Shown one piece after another: positions 40,441 through 49,369 of a stretch of 51,636 bases of DNA. The position numbers and the translations under genes are program-made. The notes under the pieces are model-generated. The model was not told the DNA's origin, made no database searches, and saw only the letters and a list, made by a program, of their open reading frames with translations. Each line of letters starts with the position of its first letter. Position 1 is the stretch's first letter. This DNA comes from a virus. The stretch lies in IMG/VR virus record IMGVR_UViG_3300025087_001438, positions 1 to 51,636 of that record; one strand, 5' to 3'.

Positions 40441-41484
40441 TCATGCTGGCCTCCTAATATGCTCGCTTTTAATTAGAGTTTCAGATTGGACTTCACCGTT
40501 CCCAACAACTAAAAATCGTTGAGAGGCTGGTGCGGGTGCTCTTGTACCAGCTAGGGAGAAATCATCTTTACCCTTGAGAGCGCCATTCCCATAGTAGCTA
40601 CCTTCGCCTATGCTCAAAATTACAGGAACGTGAAAGTGATGAACGAGCATATCGTCAAACTCACCAACAGTCTCCCCTATGGTTTTCCATTTCATAAACT
40701 CTTTCCACATACCATAGAAAGCCAAAGACATAGAGTTCTGTTGTTTTATGGTGTCACCATGTAGGACCATGAACTTGCGCTCTTCTACATTTATAATTGT
40801 CCAGAAACTCTCAGGCGTGTGAAAGTTCAGGTTGGGTTGGTTGACTCCTTTGGCTTCCAGCATCTTGTAAAGCATATAATCCAAGGACTCAATCTGTTTG
40901 CGGTTATAAAATGGCACGCGGTACATTCTTGGATGGTTACCCGATACGCCAACAAAATTAACTTCTGGGAAGGCTTGGCAAAGTTTTTCTAACCCGCCAT
41001 ACATCATCTCGGCGCAGTCCAGGGTTTGTTCAATAGGCATAATTTCATTAGACCGGGACAGGTCGTCATGGATGTCGCCGGAAATCATATCGCCGCCGCC
41101 AATAACCCAAATAGACGAAATCTTATGTTCCTTGCCTAAACGGATGGCTTCATTAACGGTGTAGTCAAAACGTTCTCTGGCTATTTCTGGGCTGTACTCG
41201 GCCACCCCTCCAGTGCTTCTAGCCGTAACCAGTTCTCCGTAGTGGACATCACCGACATCCAAGATGCCAGCAGTCCGCAGGACACCCTTACCGAGTTTCC
41301 TTAGTCTGGCTACAGGTACTTCTGGGCGGGCGGTCACTGATTCACGGATGGCCAGAGCGATAACTGACTCTTCGGCGTCACCTCTCGCGCTGTCCCGTAA
41401 CATCTTCTCGACTAGGGATAGCCGTTTTTTGAGCCTCTCAACCTCTCCTAGCTCTTCAAAAGTTTGTTCCGGCTGTTTCTCCAT
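40441..41484 (-). CDS. Calcineurin-like metallophosphoesterase
   Basis: A 347-aa protein. VGDVHYGE (Asp79, His81), GGGDMISGD (Asp132), VSGNHPRM (GNH), VLHGDT and HHFHVP are the five metal-site blocks in order. The N-terminal 70 residues form a helical, charged extension. Substrate unknown; could be a nucleic-acid or nucleotide phosphatase. Confidence 0.85.
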   Translation of the reverse strand: MEKQPEQTFEELGEVERLKKRLSLVEKMLRDSARGDAEESVIALAIRESVTARPEVPVARLRKLGKGVLRTAGILDVGDVHYGELVTARSTGGVAEYSPEIARERFDYTVNEAIRLGKEHKISSIWVIGGGDMISGDIHDDLSRSNEIMPIEQTLDCAEMMYGGLEKLCQAFPEVNFVGVSGNHPRMYRVPFYNRKQIESLDYMLYKMLEAKGVNQPNLNFHTPESFWTIINVEERKFMVLHGDTIKQQNSMSLAFYGMWKEFMKWKTIGETVGEFDDMLVHHFHVPVILSIGEGSYYGNGALKGKDDFSLAGTRAPAPASQRFLVVGNGEVQSETLIKSEHIRRPA

Positions 41485-41960
41485 TACCCCTCCTTCGGTA
41501 TGTACAAAGTACCGTTAGGCTCTTCGTCTTTTTTTAGTTCCCAATCAATAAAAGCCTCTTCTTCTTGCTCAGAAGGCATAAAGTCCACCAACACATCTGG
41601 AGTCCAGCCAGCCTGTGACACGAAACTACCCTTCTCACGGTTGGCATGGTGCAGGTCATGGCGGCGTTTGTCAGTCAAGGTAAAACCGGCCATCCAGTCC
41701 ACCAATTCCTGTTGGCCGAAGACTCTCGTCCAGCCCTCGTTTCCTTGGTCGTCTATCCGGGTGAAGCCGACATAATCACAGTAGTCTTTTTTCCAAAACA
41801 ATTGTACGGCCAATAAGCCGATATTCTGGGCTTCCTTCTGGAAGTTTTTGCGCTTACGCAGTTCCTTACGCTGGGCCTCATTCCTGACAAGATAATGGGG
41901 GGTGTTTTGGTCACCTTCGGTAATAGAAATCTCGTAGGGCTTCCACCTCTTTTCGCTCAT
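41484..41960 (-). CDS. Hypothetical protein
   Basis: A 158-aa protein, not recognised. Basic N-half (RNEAQRKELRKRKNFQKEAQ), a WTRVFGQQELVDWMAGF centre and an acidic C-end. One base overlap with the phosphoesterase gene. Probably co-expressed with it. Confidence 0.55.
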   Translation of the reverse strand: MSEKRWKPYEISITEGDQNTPHYLVRNEAQRKELRKRKNFQKEAQNIGLLAVQLFWKKDYCDYVGFTRIDDQGNEGWTRVFGQQELVDWMAGFTLTDKRRHDLHHANREKGSFVSQAGWTPDVLVDFMPSEQEEEAFIDWELKKDEEPNGTLYIPKEG

Positions 41961-42232
41961 GGCCGCCTCCCCTCTAATTCACGGTGTAAGCGTTCCTGTT
42001 CAACGCAGTATTCCATAACTTCTATGGTTGGTTTGGGTGGGCCGTTGGGGTTGACCCTATGTAATTCCATCTCCACGAACCGGCACATCTCTATTTTGTT
42101 AGAAGGTAGTTTCCGATATTCCTGCTCTAAAGGAGTAGTGTACTTACTGCCTGGATAAGCAGTATGATGGCGGACGAGGTAATGTTCTTCTAGGGGACAC
42201 TCCTTTTGCCATTTTTTAGGGCACTTCTCCAC
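41957..42232 (-). CDS. Hypothetical Cys/His-containing protein
   Basis: A 91-aa protein. CPKKWQKECPLEEHYLVRHH could bind a metal. Helical C-half. ATGA overlap to the next gene. Function unknown. Confidence 0.5.
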   Translation of the reverse strand: MEKCPKKWQKECPLEEHYLVRHHTAYPGSKYTTPLEQEYRKLPSNKIEMCRFVEMELHRVNPNGPPKPTIEVMEYCVEQERLHRELEGRRP

Positions 42233-42243
42233 ATCAGCCCTTT

Positions 42244-42441
42244 CTAAAGCGTGTTTTTAACAAACTTGGTAGCTTTGTGGGCTAAACCAATACCAAAGAC
42301 AACTTCGAGGACGTTGACAACTTGTTGGTCATAGCCAACCCAGCCATTGTTCACGGCTATCATGTAGACCGTAAATAGGAACGCACCGGCGTAAGTTTTC
42401 TTACCGTTCAAGACGTCCCAGACTTTTTTTAGGTAGCTCAT
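42244..42441 (-). CDS. Holin
   Basis: A 65-aa protein. Short basic N-end (KKVWDVLNGKKTY), then hydrophobic AGAFLFTVYMIAVNNGWVG and a second VVNVLEVVFGIGLAHKA segment: two transmembrane spans with a basic tail. Located beside the endolysin gene. Size and layout fit small phage holins. Confidence 0.75.
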   Translation of the reverse strand: MSYLKKVWDVLNGKKTYAGAFLFTVYMIAVNNGWVGYDQQVVNVLEVVFGIGLAHKATKFVKNTL

Positions 42442-42455
42442 ATATTTCCTTTCTA

Positions 42456-43103
42456 TTAATTAACTTTGTAAATACCAGGGTTAAGAACTTCTACCACGGA
42501 ATTGTCCAGCACATACAGCGTCACGGAATAAATCAAATCTTTCCAGACGTTATCAGCTCCGGCCGCCCAGCCGTCATTGCCCGTACCGGTTGTCCAGTAG
42601 GCTATGTCATTGGCGTTAGGTTTGTGGCCGGGCCATCCCGTCCGTAGATTAAAGTTTTCTAGGTCGCCTTTGTTCGGGAACATAATATTGCCTCCTTCGC
42701 TTAAATATTTTTCTAAATCAATGTATTGGCCCTCAATTTTCAGTTCATCATGCAGGTGGGGGCCGCTGGAAAAACCGGTGTTACCCGATAAACCTATCGC
42801 TTGCCCCTCGGCAACCGTTTGGCCACTCTTAACGTCTATGCGGTTCATATGGCAGGTTTTACGCTGTTTATCGTCTTTAGTGATTACAACTTCTTTACCC
42901 CTACCAGTGCGTATGTTAGAGCTGCGGTCATAAATATTTACTCTGCCACCCATACCAGCTACTAAAGGCGTATTGGCGGGCAGCCCATAATCTGTTCCTG
43001 GGTGTCGAGAACCTGGGTAAGTAGAATAAGCGGGGTCAACAACCCCGAACTTACGGGTGACGAAGTAGCTACCGTTAAAACTTAGACGCATCAACCGCCC
43101 CAT
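42456..43103 (-). CDS. M23-family peptidase endolysin
   Basis: A 215-aa protein. SRHPGTDYGLPA (His34, Asp38) and GPHLHDELKI (His116, His118) are the zinc-binding HxxxD and HLH motifs. His85 is in CHMNRID. A C-terminal region of about 90 residues may bind the cell wall. Cuts peptidoglycan cross-links at lysis. ATG at 43091 is an alternative start (MRLSFNG). Confidence 0.85.
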   Translation of the reverse strand: MGRLMRLSFNGSYFVTRKFGVVDPAYSTYPGSRHPGTDYGLPANTPLVAGMGGRVNIYDRSSNIRTGRGKEVVITKDDKQRKTCHMNRIDVKSGQTVAEGQAIGLSGNTGFSSGPHLHDELKIEGQYIDLEKYLSEGGNIMFPNKGDLENFNLRTGWPGHKPNANDIAYWTTGTGNDGWAAGADNVWKDLIYSVTLYVLDNSVVEVLNPGIYKVN

Positions 43104-43315
43104 TTATTAATAGCTATCTGAGCCAAGACAACGACTATGGCTATGGCACCAGAGGCGTAAGCCAAGCGCAGATTGATTTTGGTTATCTTAGCGTCTAGGT
43201 TACTTAAAGTCGTAGGAATATGGTTAGTGACAGCTTCTTTCACATACTTCATGTCGGTTTCTAAAATAGCCAAACGTTCAATTTCTAGTTTTGTCAATTT
43301 ATACTCCTGAGACAT
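43091..43315 (-). CDS. XhlA-like cell-lysis accessory protein
   Basis: A 74-aa protein from the ATG at 43315. Coiled-coil N-part (LERLAILETDMKYVKEAV-type heptads) and C-terminal transmembrane helix (ASGAIAIVVVLAQIAINKW). This is the XhlA layout and it is next to the endolysin. A 12-bp overlap with the lysin gene supports co-translation. Confidence 0.7.
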   Translation of the reverse strand: MSQEYKLTKLEIERLAILETDMKYVKEAVTNHIPTTLSNLDAKITKINLRLAYASGAIAIVVVLAQIAINKWGG

Positions 43316-43769
43316 ACTGCCATTTATATCCACCAGAGGTTAAAGTTCTGCCTGCCAGCGTATTCATTATTCCGGTTCTAGTGATGCCCGTTTCTTGACT
43401 AGCTTCTGTTATTGAATGATAGATAGATAACTGATTCCCCTTGCTGTTGAATTGAGCAACCATTCGATTTCGCCATGTAGCAGGAATACCCCTACGATTT
43501 TGAGAAATACGTTTTCTCTGTGCATCGGTAAAATCCATCTTTCGATGGCACGAAGGACACAGTTGTTTCCAATCAGATATATCTCGTTTATATTCACGAC
43601 TTAAGTTAGACCATTCAAAACGTTTACCAATGTGAATGGGGCTGTTCTCACAATAGTTAGCTTTCCCAAAGTTCTTATACAACCATTTATGAGTCGCAGC
43701 TACTCCTGGTATATATTGAGCCTTAATTTTATTCTCGGCCGTTAAATATACTAGTTTTGTCATAATCAT
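43299..43769 (-). CDS. HNH homing endonuclease with NUMOD-like domain
   Basis: A 156-aa protein. HNH zinc core with NYC, KQLCPSCHRKMD (about 75-85). C-terminal NUMOD1-type SITEASQETGITRTGIMNTL recognises DNA. Inserted in the lysis cassette with ATGA overlap to its upstream neighbour. Confidence 0.78.
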   Translation of the reverse strand: MIMTKLVYLTAENKIKAQYIPGVAATHKWLYKNFGKANYCENSPIHIGKRFEWSNLSREYKRDISDWKQLCPSCHRKMDFTDAQRKRISQNRRGIPATWRNRMVAQFNSKGNQLSIYHSITEASQETGITRTGIMNTLAGRTLTSGGYKWQYVSGV

Positions 43770-43888
43770 TTCTTCTTTTTCTTGGGTCTTATCTTTGAAC
43801 CATATTTTTTACTCCACCGTTTAGCCAAAGTGGGTTTTTTAGCATATAGAAACCGGCGTTGTTTAGTACTACGGAATGGAGGGCTCAT
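43766..43888 (-). CDS. Small basic protein (40 aa)
   Basis: ATG at 43888, TGA at 43766, with ATGA overlaps on both sides. RSTKQRRFLYAKKPTLAKRW and a poly-Lys end; this FRS..QRRFLYA style is frequent in phage mini-proteins. Probably nucleic-acid binding. Confidence 0.6.
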   Translation of the reverse strand: MSPPFRSTKQRRFLYAKKPTLAKRWSKKYGSKIRPKKKKK

Positions 43889-44178
43889 ATCATCCTTTCT
43901 CGAATTTGCTGGGCTATTTGCCCAATAGTCCGATTATAAAAATGTTCATTACAAAGCACAATACTCTGTCCATTAATAGAACGAGTCAGGTTGCCCCACT
44001 TACCACAGAAAATACACGGTTCAGAGTTAGGGGTGGGTTTGACACCTTGCTCCCCTACTACATTATCTTTCGTTAAATCTTGTAGTACGTCTTCTGGTAC
44101 ATCTTTAACACTTACTAGTCTGCCGTCTTTCAGGTAACGCTTTCCGGCTTTTCCTTGAATTAATTTGTATTCGCTCAT
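43885..44178 (-). CDS. Small zinc-finger protein
   Basis: A 97-aa protein. CIFCGKWGNLTRSINGQSI and LCNEHFYNR form a CxxC...CxxH zinc site. A helical C-terminus follows. Late position. Function unknown. Confidence 0.6.
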   Translation of the reverse strand: MSEYKLIQGKAGKRYLKDGRLVSVKDVPEDVLQDLTKDNVVGEQGVKPTPNSEPCIFCGKWGNLTRSINGQSIVLCNEHFYNRTIGQIAQQIRERMI

Positions 44179-44190
44179 CGTTTACCTCCT

Positions 44191-46842
44191 TTATGGTACA
44201 AGTTGTAGCTCCCTAGAACTTTTTTTAAGCCGACTTCTGATAGCTTTGACTCTAGTTCTGGGATTGATTTTACTTTCTTGATAAGTTCTTTTGAGGTCAT
44301 CTGTCGCATACTGACCGTATTGTTCACCCCATTTATCCAAAGCTTGAGCCAACTGTTCATTATAATCATCGGCTATCCTTTGGGCTTCGTCAACATTGCC
44401 CGCTTCGTAGGCTTCGTCAAACTTCTTTAACTGGTCGTCTTTGCTCGAAGAACCAACTTTCAGATTCTGGAAGAAGTTTTTGGTGGCCTTTTGCTGTCCC
44501 GTAGAAGCTCCTTGCTGCTTAAGTTTTTCAATATGCTCTGTTTGTTTATCGGAAATATTTAAGTCTTTAATGCCATAGGTTTGGACGCCTGTGCCAAAAA
44601 AGCCAGGAACTGCCATAGTGATTCCCTTTACCACGTCTTCTTCATTTTTAGCCGCATCGTAGGCTGATTGGAAGTTTAGGGGGGCGAACAGCCTAGCAAT
44701 CTCAGTATACGGATTGACTGGCTGGCCACTGCGGTCTTCCCCTCTTATAAAATGTCCAGCTGTAGCGAAAATTGGGTTTAATTTATTCTCGACCAAGTTC
44801 CCAGCGATGCTGATTCTATCAGCCCCGCCATAAGGTTTATCTTCTCCAGATAACACTGTAACTTTTCCAGTTTGGGAACTTTTATTTTCACCGGATAGTT
44901 CTCTCCAAGCAAAAACTATATTCTGTTGAAAACCACCTAGTACGTCATAACGGGTATCGCCGAACTTAGCTTTTAGAAAGTCGGCACTGCGAGGGTCGGT
45001 TTCTATCTCCGCTCCCATAGCGTTTAGAGCAGTCAGAACTGTTCCGGCAACAGCCGCGAAAGCCCCAGCCGATTGCAAGGCTTGTTTTTGGGCTGGGCCA
45101 CTCAGACGGGCATAGTAATAAGGGTTGAGCGTATTCAGGCGGGAAGCCCACAGGCGTGGAGAGAAAAGTGTGGTGGATAATAGACCAGCGTGTTTGCTTA
45201 AAAGTCCGCCAGCTTTGCCTCCTCGACCAGAAGCAGTGTTTATAAACTCACCCAAATCTTTCAGCTCTCTAGGAGTTAGGTTCTGTTTCACCCAATCTAT
45301 TCCGCCATAAGAATCAATTAGCTTTTTAGCGACATCAAATCTAAATCTGGTAGCTGTGCCATCATAAGCCCGGGCAGTCCGTCTGATACCAGGTATCTTA
45401 CCGGCTATATCAAGCGCCACAAAAGCCTCTTCACTTTGCTTAGTGATGCCAGTCAAGGCAACACCCATATCCTTGCTCATCACCTCATATTCAGGCGCTT
45501 TAGCCATTCTAACCATTTCTTTATTGAAGTAACTTTCGTTTTTCATGTATTTAACAGATTCAATATTAGCTCTCGTCCATTCTTTGGGATGACGAGAGCC
45601 AAGTACCAGTCCCTGTCTTAAACCGAATGATAAATCAAGAAAAGAAGTCATAACAGTTCTAGGTACTCCAACGAGCTGGGCTGCCAAGTTTTTCATCCGT
45701 TCAAAGATTGGTATGCTAGAACGCACGGTATCGGCCATTTCTTTGCCGAAAGCATTTTCGAGAAGTTTAATATCGCTGAAAGTCGGTACTCCGTCTTCCC
45801 CGTGGGTGGCTTTACGAAGAGCTGTCTGGGTATTGAACCTAGCTGAATTCGGTTCAAGTCCTAATCTAGTGAAAGTCTCATCTGGTAAGGACTGAACGTG
45901 TGCTCGACCTTGGGTAAATATATCTTCGGCCTTGTCTGGGCTGAATTTCTGAGCTATACCACTAAATTCCACTTTTGGCAGTTCCCCCTGAAGGGCTGAC
46001 CGTTCCGCAAAGTAACCTTCGCTTCCTTCTAATTTCTTACCAGCAGCTTTAGAGGCAGTAAATTTTTTACCTCTAGCTTGGGAGTAAAGTATTTCTTGCT
46101 CACGCCTCAACCCTTTGGCTCCTTTAACTGGAGTAACACCTTTGCTGGCCGGTGTGCCCCTGAGAAGATTAGTGATGTCTTGGGCTATGACTGGTGGTTC
46201 TGGCAGAACCTCACCTTTAATGGCTTGCGGAGGCAAAATACTGGGTGGGGTTGTTTTCCCTTTATTTAATATATTTTCAATAGCATAGCGGTCAGTAGCG
46301 ACAGCTATTTGCCGAGCCGTATCGTCATCTATCTTACCCAAGACTTTTTTAACATCTTGGGCGGTTTTGGCCTTGATTAACTTGTTAGTAACTTTGGAAC
46401 CAGGTAGGAATGGGACGTCACCAGCGGCCATTAAACTGGCAATCCCTAAAGCGGCTGGGACACCCCTACCAGCTTCTCTTTGTTGGCCGTAGGTTTCTTG
46501 ATAGGAACTAATCGGTTCATCGCCAAAAATAGCTTTGAATAATTCCTGGTTTCTAACTTCATCTGGGTTGATAGTTTCTCCACCAAATAAACTCTGACCG
46601 GTTCGAAGTACGGGACGGGTGATGTAGGTCTGGGCTACTTTTTGAGCACCACCTAAATCTCGACGGGCAGCTTCAGCTTGGCCACGTACCCCCGAAACAT
46701 TAGCTGCCCCTAGACGGGTAAGGTTATAGGGGGTAGTAGCTACTTTACCGACATCACTACCAACATCACGCAAGAAACCAAAAACCCCCCCACCAGGTTT
46801 CTCGTCGCCTCTGGCAAGTTTCTTAAGGAAATTAAAAGCCAT
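44191..46842 (-). CDS. Large internal virion protein with LPD38-type domain
   Basis: An 883-aa protein. The N-terminal 150 residues have an amphipathic part and GVPAALGIASLMAAGDVPFLPG as a hydrophobic segment. The region of about 390-700 (RTVMTSFLDLSFGLRQGLVL, later LFSPRLWASRLNTLNP) matches the LPD38 domain of large polyvalent proteins. Charged helical C-end. Probably ejected with the DNA to form part of the injection channel. Neighbour of the transglycosylase gene. Confidence 0.75.
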   Translation of the reverse strand: MAFNFLKKLARGDEKPGGGVFGFLRDVGSDVGKVATTPYNLTRLGAANVSGVRGQAEAARRDLGGAQKVAQTYITRPVLRTGQSLFGGETINPDEVRNQELFKAIFGDEPISSYQETYGQQREAGRGVPAALGIASLMAAGDVPFLPGSKVTNKLIKAKTAQDVKKVLGKIDDDTARQIAVATDRYAIENILNKGKTTPPSILPPQAIKGEVLPEPPVIAQDITNLLRGTPASKGVTPVKGAKGLRREQEILYSQARGKKFTASKAAGKKLEGSEGYFAERSALQGELPKVEFSGIAQKFSPDKAEDIFTQGRAHVQSLPDETFTRLGLEPNSARFNTQTALRKATHGEDGVPTFSDIKLLENAFGKEMADTVRSSIPIFERMKNLAAQLVGVPRTVMTSFLDLSFGLRQGLVLGSRHPKEWTRANIESVKYMKNESYFNKEMVRMAKAPEYEVMSKDMGVALTGITKQSEEAFVALDIAGKIPGIRRTARAYDGTATRFRFDVAKKLIDSYGGIDWVKQNLTPRELKDLGEFINTASGRGGKAGGLLSKHAGLLSTTLFSPRLWASRLNTLNPYYYARLSGPAQKQALQSAGAFAAVAGTVLTALNAMGAEIETDPRSADFLKAKFGDTRYDVLGGFQQNIVFAWRELSGENKSSQTGKVTVLSGEDKPYGGADRISIAGNLVENKLNPIFATAGHFIRGEDRSGQPVNPYTEIARLFAPLNFQSAYDAAKNEEDVVKGITMAVPGFFGTGVQTYGIKDLNISDKQTEHIEKLKQQGASTGQQKATKNFFQNLKVGSSSKDDQLKKFDEAYEAGNVDEAQRIADDYNEQLAQALDKWGEQYGQYATDDLKRTYQESKINPRTRVKAIRSRLKKSSRELQLVP

Positions 46843-46845
46843 GAG

Positions 46846-48048
46846 TCAATCCAATATACTAGAGCCACGGGCGTTTTGGCTAGGGACTTGGGCAGAACCG
46901 CCCCCAAACCCATAGGCATTATATGGTAAGTTTCCCAATACTGTCTGTGGGTCGGCAAATATCCGCCGTGAAGATGGTTGACCAATGCCAGTAGGAATTC
47001 GCAGAGGCCCAATTTTTCGTGTAGAAACTACAGGAGTTTTGGGGGTGCCTGGGAGGCCGTAATACTTATTGTAATGCTGGCGGAAGTAGTCCATTATTTT
47101 CTGGGTGAAATCATCTGGCGATGAGTTTTTAGCTAAATGTTCAGACCATAATTTTTTCAAGCCAGGGTCATTATCTACAGTTGTTTTAACGTAAGCGGCT
47201 GCCTCTTTATCGCCAGTTTCCATGTCTTGCATGGACTGAACAAACTTATTAAGACGGGTGTAGTCCGAAACGTATTGCTGGTCTTCAGGGTTATCGGAGT
47301 CCTTGACAATTTCAGTTGGTCTTGTACCTGTTCTTTGCGATACTGTCGCAACATCCACTTGGTTGCCTTGGGGGTCAATGAAGTCATAGCCGCCATTATC
47401 TTTGGGAACTTTTTTATACTTACTGAAATCGGCCATATCTTGCTCTAATTGCTGGGTTTTGGCTTCCACGTCTTTTTGGTACTTGATTTGTTCCTCTCCG
47501 ATATTAGCCAATGCCCCAGTGGCGATTTCAGATTGAGGCAGCTGAAAACTACTTCGGTAAAGATTGGCTATTTCCGGGGAAGCGTCTAAGGGCGAAGGTG
47601 GGGCTTGGATATTACGGGCACCCAATACAGCATCTCTAAGAGCTTGGACTTGGGCGGGGTCAAAACCAGCTGTCACTGAACTACCGGCACTGGGATTGTA
47701 ACTAGTGCCACCGCCTGATGAAGCGGCTGACGGGCCACCTGGATAGGGGCGATTACCCAGAGCACCGAACTTCTTACCTTGGTAAGAATTATTCTCACCC
47801 CAATCTTTATAACCTCGTTGCTGGAAACGCCTGAGAGCATCCTGGATTTGCTGTTCAGGGGTGGCAATTGAACCTCTGGGACTTTGGGACTGGAACAAAC
47901 CGTAAGAAGCGCCCCTGTCACCTACAGCTTCTGGTCGTCCGCCTGATTCACCTTGGATGACATAGAGCATTTTATCGACTTCCGAAGCCGGAAAAATGCT
48001 GGCTAAGCGAGCACGCCATTGTTCAACTGCTGGGGAGTAGGCCATCAA
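46846..48048 (-). CDS. Virion transglycosylase / internal protein
   Basis: A 400-aa protein. Lytic transglycosylase-like N-domain: YVIQGESGGRPEAV with catalytic Glu34 and SYGLFQSQ (50-55). The rest is helical and Pro/Gly-rich. It would open peptidoglycan locally during DNA entry. ATGA overlap with the coiled-coil gene. Confidence 0.8.
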   Translation of the reverse strand: MMAYSPAVEQWRARLASIFPASEVDKMLYVIQGESGGRPEAVGDRGASYGLFQSQSPRGSIATPEQQIQDALRRFQQRGYKDWGENNSYQGKKFGALGNRPYPGGPSAASSGGGTSYNPSAGSSVTAGFDPAQVQALRDAVLGARNIQAPPSPLDASPEIANLYRSSFQLPQSEIATGALANIGEEQIKYQKDVEAKTQQLEQDMADFSKYKKVPKDNGGYDFIDPQGNQVDVATVSQRTGTRPTEIVKDSDNPEDQQYVSDYTRLNKFVQSMQDMETGDKEAAAYVKTTVDNDPGLKKLWSEHLAKNSSPDDFTQKIMDYFRQHYNKYYGLPGTPKTPVVSTRKIGPLRIPTGIGQPSSRRIFADPQTVLGNLPYNAYGFGGGSAQVPSQNARGSSILD

Positions 48049-49322
48049 AAATATCCCCCGTAGGCATTGCGAGCCTGGGACATTCGGGCTGGGTCGCTGA
48101 GGCTGGTTAGGAATTCATTAAAGACTATTTGCCTTTGCCTTTTTTCCTCGGCTAAGAAAGCGTCTTGGCGCTGTTTTTCCAGTTCGTTGCGTCTGGCTTC
48201 TTCAGTAACCGACCTTGGGCCGCCGGTTTCACCATGCACTGCGTAGTAAGAATCAATATCGAATTTGGCCTGGGCTTTGGTCTGCTTAGAAGCCAGAGCC
48301 GCTGCTTCTTTTCTCTGGGCAGCCGTGGTTTTGGTACCGACTTCCTCTTGGCCTTTTTTAGTTTTAGCCAACTCACCGCTACGAGCTAGGTCTTCCTGTT
48401 TTTGTTTGGCTTCCAAGTTTATCTGGGACTCTTCCTGGCCTTTCTTGGTCGTGGCCAGTTCCCCACCTCGTACTAGGTCGCCAAGGGTGCGGGACTGGAA
48501 TAGCTTTTGCTCGGTGCGGGCTTGGCCAAAAGCCTCTTCTTGACGGCCTTCAGCAGTAACCTGGGCTTCTTGACTGCGTTCACGAGCTTGACCTCCTAGC
48601 CCGCCACTTAACCCCCTGGTAGCCAGTTCACGGGCTAGGGCAATTCTTTGCTCATCGGCTTGGGTACCGGTATCAGTCTGGAAAACATCGGCTTGTTGGT
48701 TGATGTTAGCTACGTTCGTACCGACATCTTCAATCGTCCGGCCCTTGGTGATGTCAAATCCAGCCAAGGTGTCAGTTAAGTTTTTCTCCAGTTGCCCGAC
48801 ACTCAGACCTCTGGTTTGTTCAAGCTGTTGGCCAGTAGCCGTGTAAGCCGCCAAGGTATCCATTAAGTTCTTCTCCAAATCAGCTAGTTTTATAGTTAAG
48901 TCTTCATCGGTCTGTTTGCCTATAAGCTTATTAGACTCCTCTGCTTGTTCATTAGTTAAGTTGAAAGCCTGTTCACGCAGTGAGCGGTCTATACCCTCTT
49001 GTTTAAGAAAAGTATCCAGTAACTTGGTGTAGTAGGGATTAACGGCACCTTCAGCGGCTTGACGGGCTTTGGCTTGATTGGCGGCAATATCGTATGAAGG
49101 GATTGGCGGCGGAGGGGGAGTGAAGTATTGGGTAGAAGTCTGTCGTGGGGGAGTGCTGTAACCGCTGTTTCTTAGAATTGGCGATGAAACCGGAGCTGGC
49201 TTAGGCGGTTGATAGATTGGAATTGAAATAGGCCCCAGTCGATTGACCGATAGAGTTCCACCACTAGCAGGAGGTATCCTGGCATTTTGGAGGAGTTGGG
49301 TGATATTAGGAAAAAGTGCCAT
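48045..49322 (-). CDS. Coiled-coil internal virion protein
   Basis: A 425-aa protein. The N-terminal 90 residues are Pro-rich (YFTPPPPPIPSYD). The rest is a long alpha-helical coiled coil with internal duplications: ADLEKNLMDTLAAY and GQLEKNLTDTLAGF; GELATTKKGQEE and GELAKTKKGQEE. Ala/Gln-rich. Late promoter copy 6 is upstream, with no Shine-Dalgarno sequence at the ATG. Probably ejected with the transglycosylase. Confidence 0.7.
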   Translation of the reverse strand: MALFPNITQLLQNARIPPASGGTLSVNRLGPISIPIYQPPKPAPVSSPILRNSGYSTPPRQTSTQYFTPPPPPIPSYDIAANQAKARQAAEGAVNPYYTKLLDTFLKQEGIDRSLREQAFNLTNEQAEESNKLIGKQTDEDLTIKLADLEKNLMDTLAAYTATGQQLEQTRGLSVGQLEKNLTDTLAGFDITKGRTIEDVGTNVANINQQADVFQTDTGTQADEQRIALARELATRGLSGGLGGQARERSQEAQVTAEGRQEEAFGQARTEQKLFQSRTLGDLVRGGELATTKKGQEESQINLEAKQKQEDLARSGELAKTKKGQEEVGTKTTAAQRKEAAALASKQTKAQAKFDIDSYYAVHGETGGPRSVTEEARRNELEKQRQDAFLAEEKRQRQIVFNEFLTSLSDPARMSQARNAYGGYF

Positions 49323-49331
49323 ACTGTTTTA

Positions 49332-49369
49332 TTAATAGGATACTGGTAGTTAATCCACAATAGTCTGTT
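49332..49369 (-). promoter_or_regulatory. Late promoter copy 6 (AGACTATTGT element)
   Basis: Core at 49357-49366, right after the TAA of the 49368-50111 gene. TTGTGG, 17 nt, TATTAA as -10, then 9 nt to the ATG at 49322. Confidence 0.6.

Noticed and set aside
44175-44369. A 64-codon minus frame overlapping the end of the 883-aa gene
   Set aside because: Shadow of the large gene in another frame; no ribosome binding site and no sensible composition.
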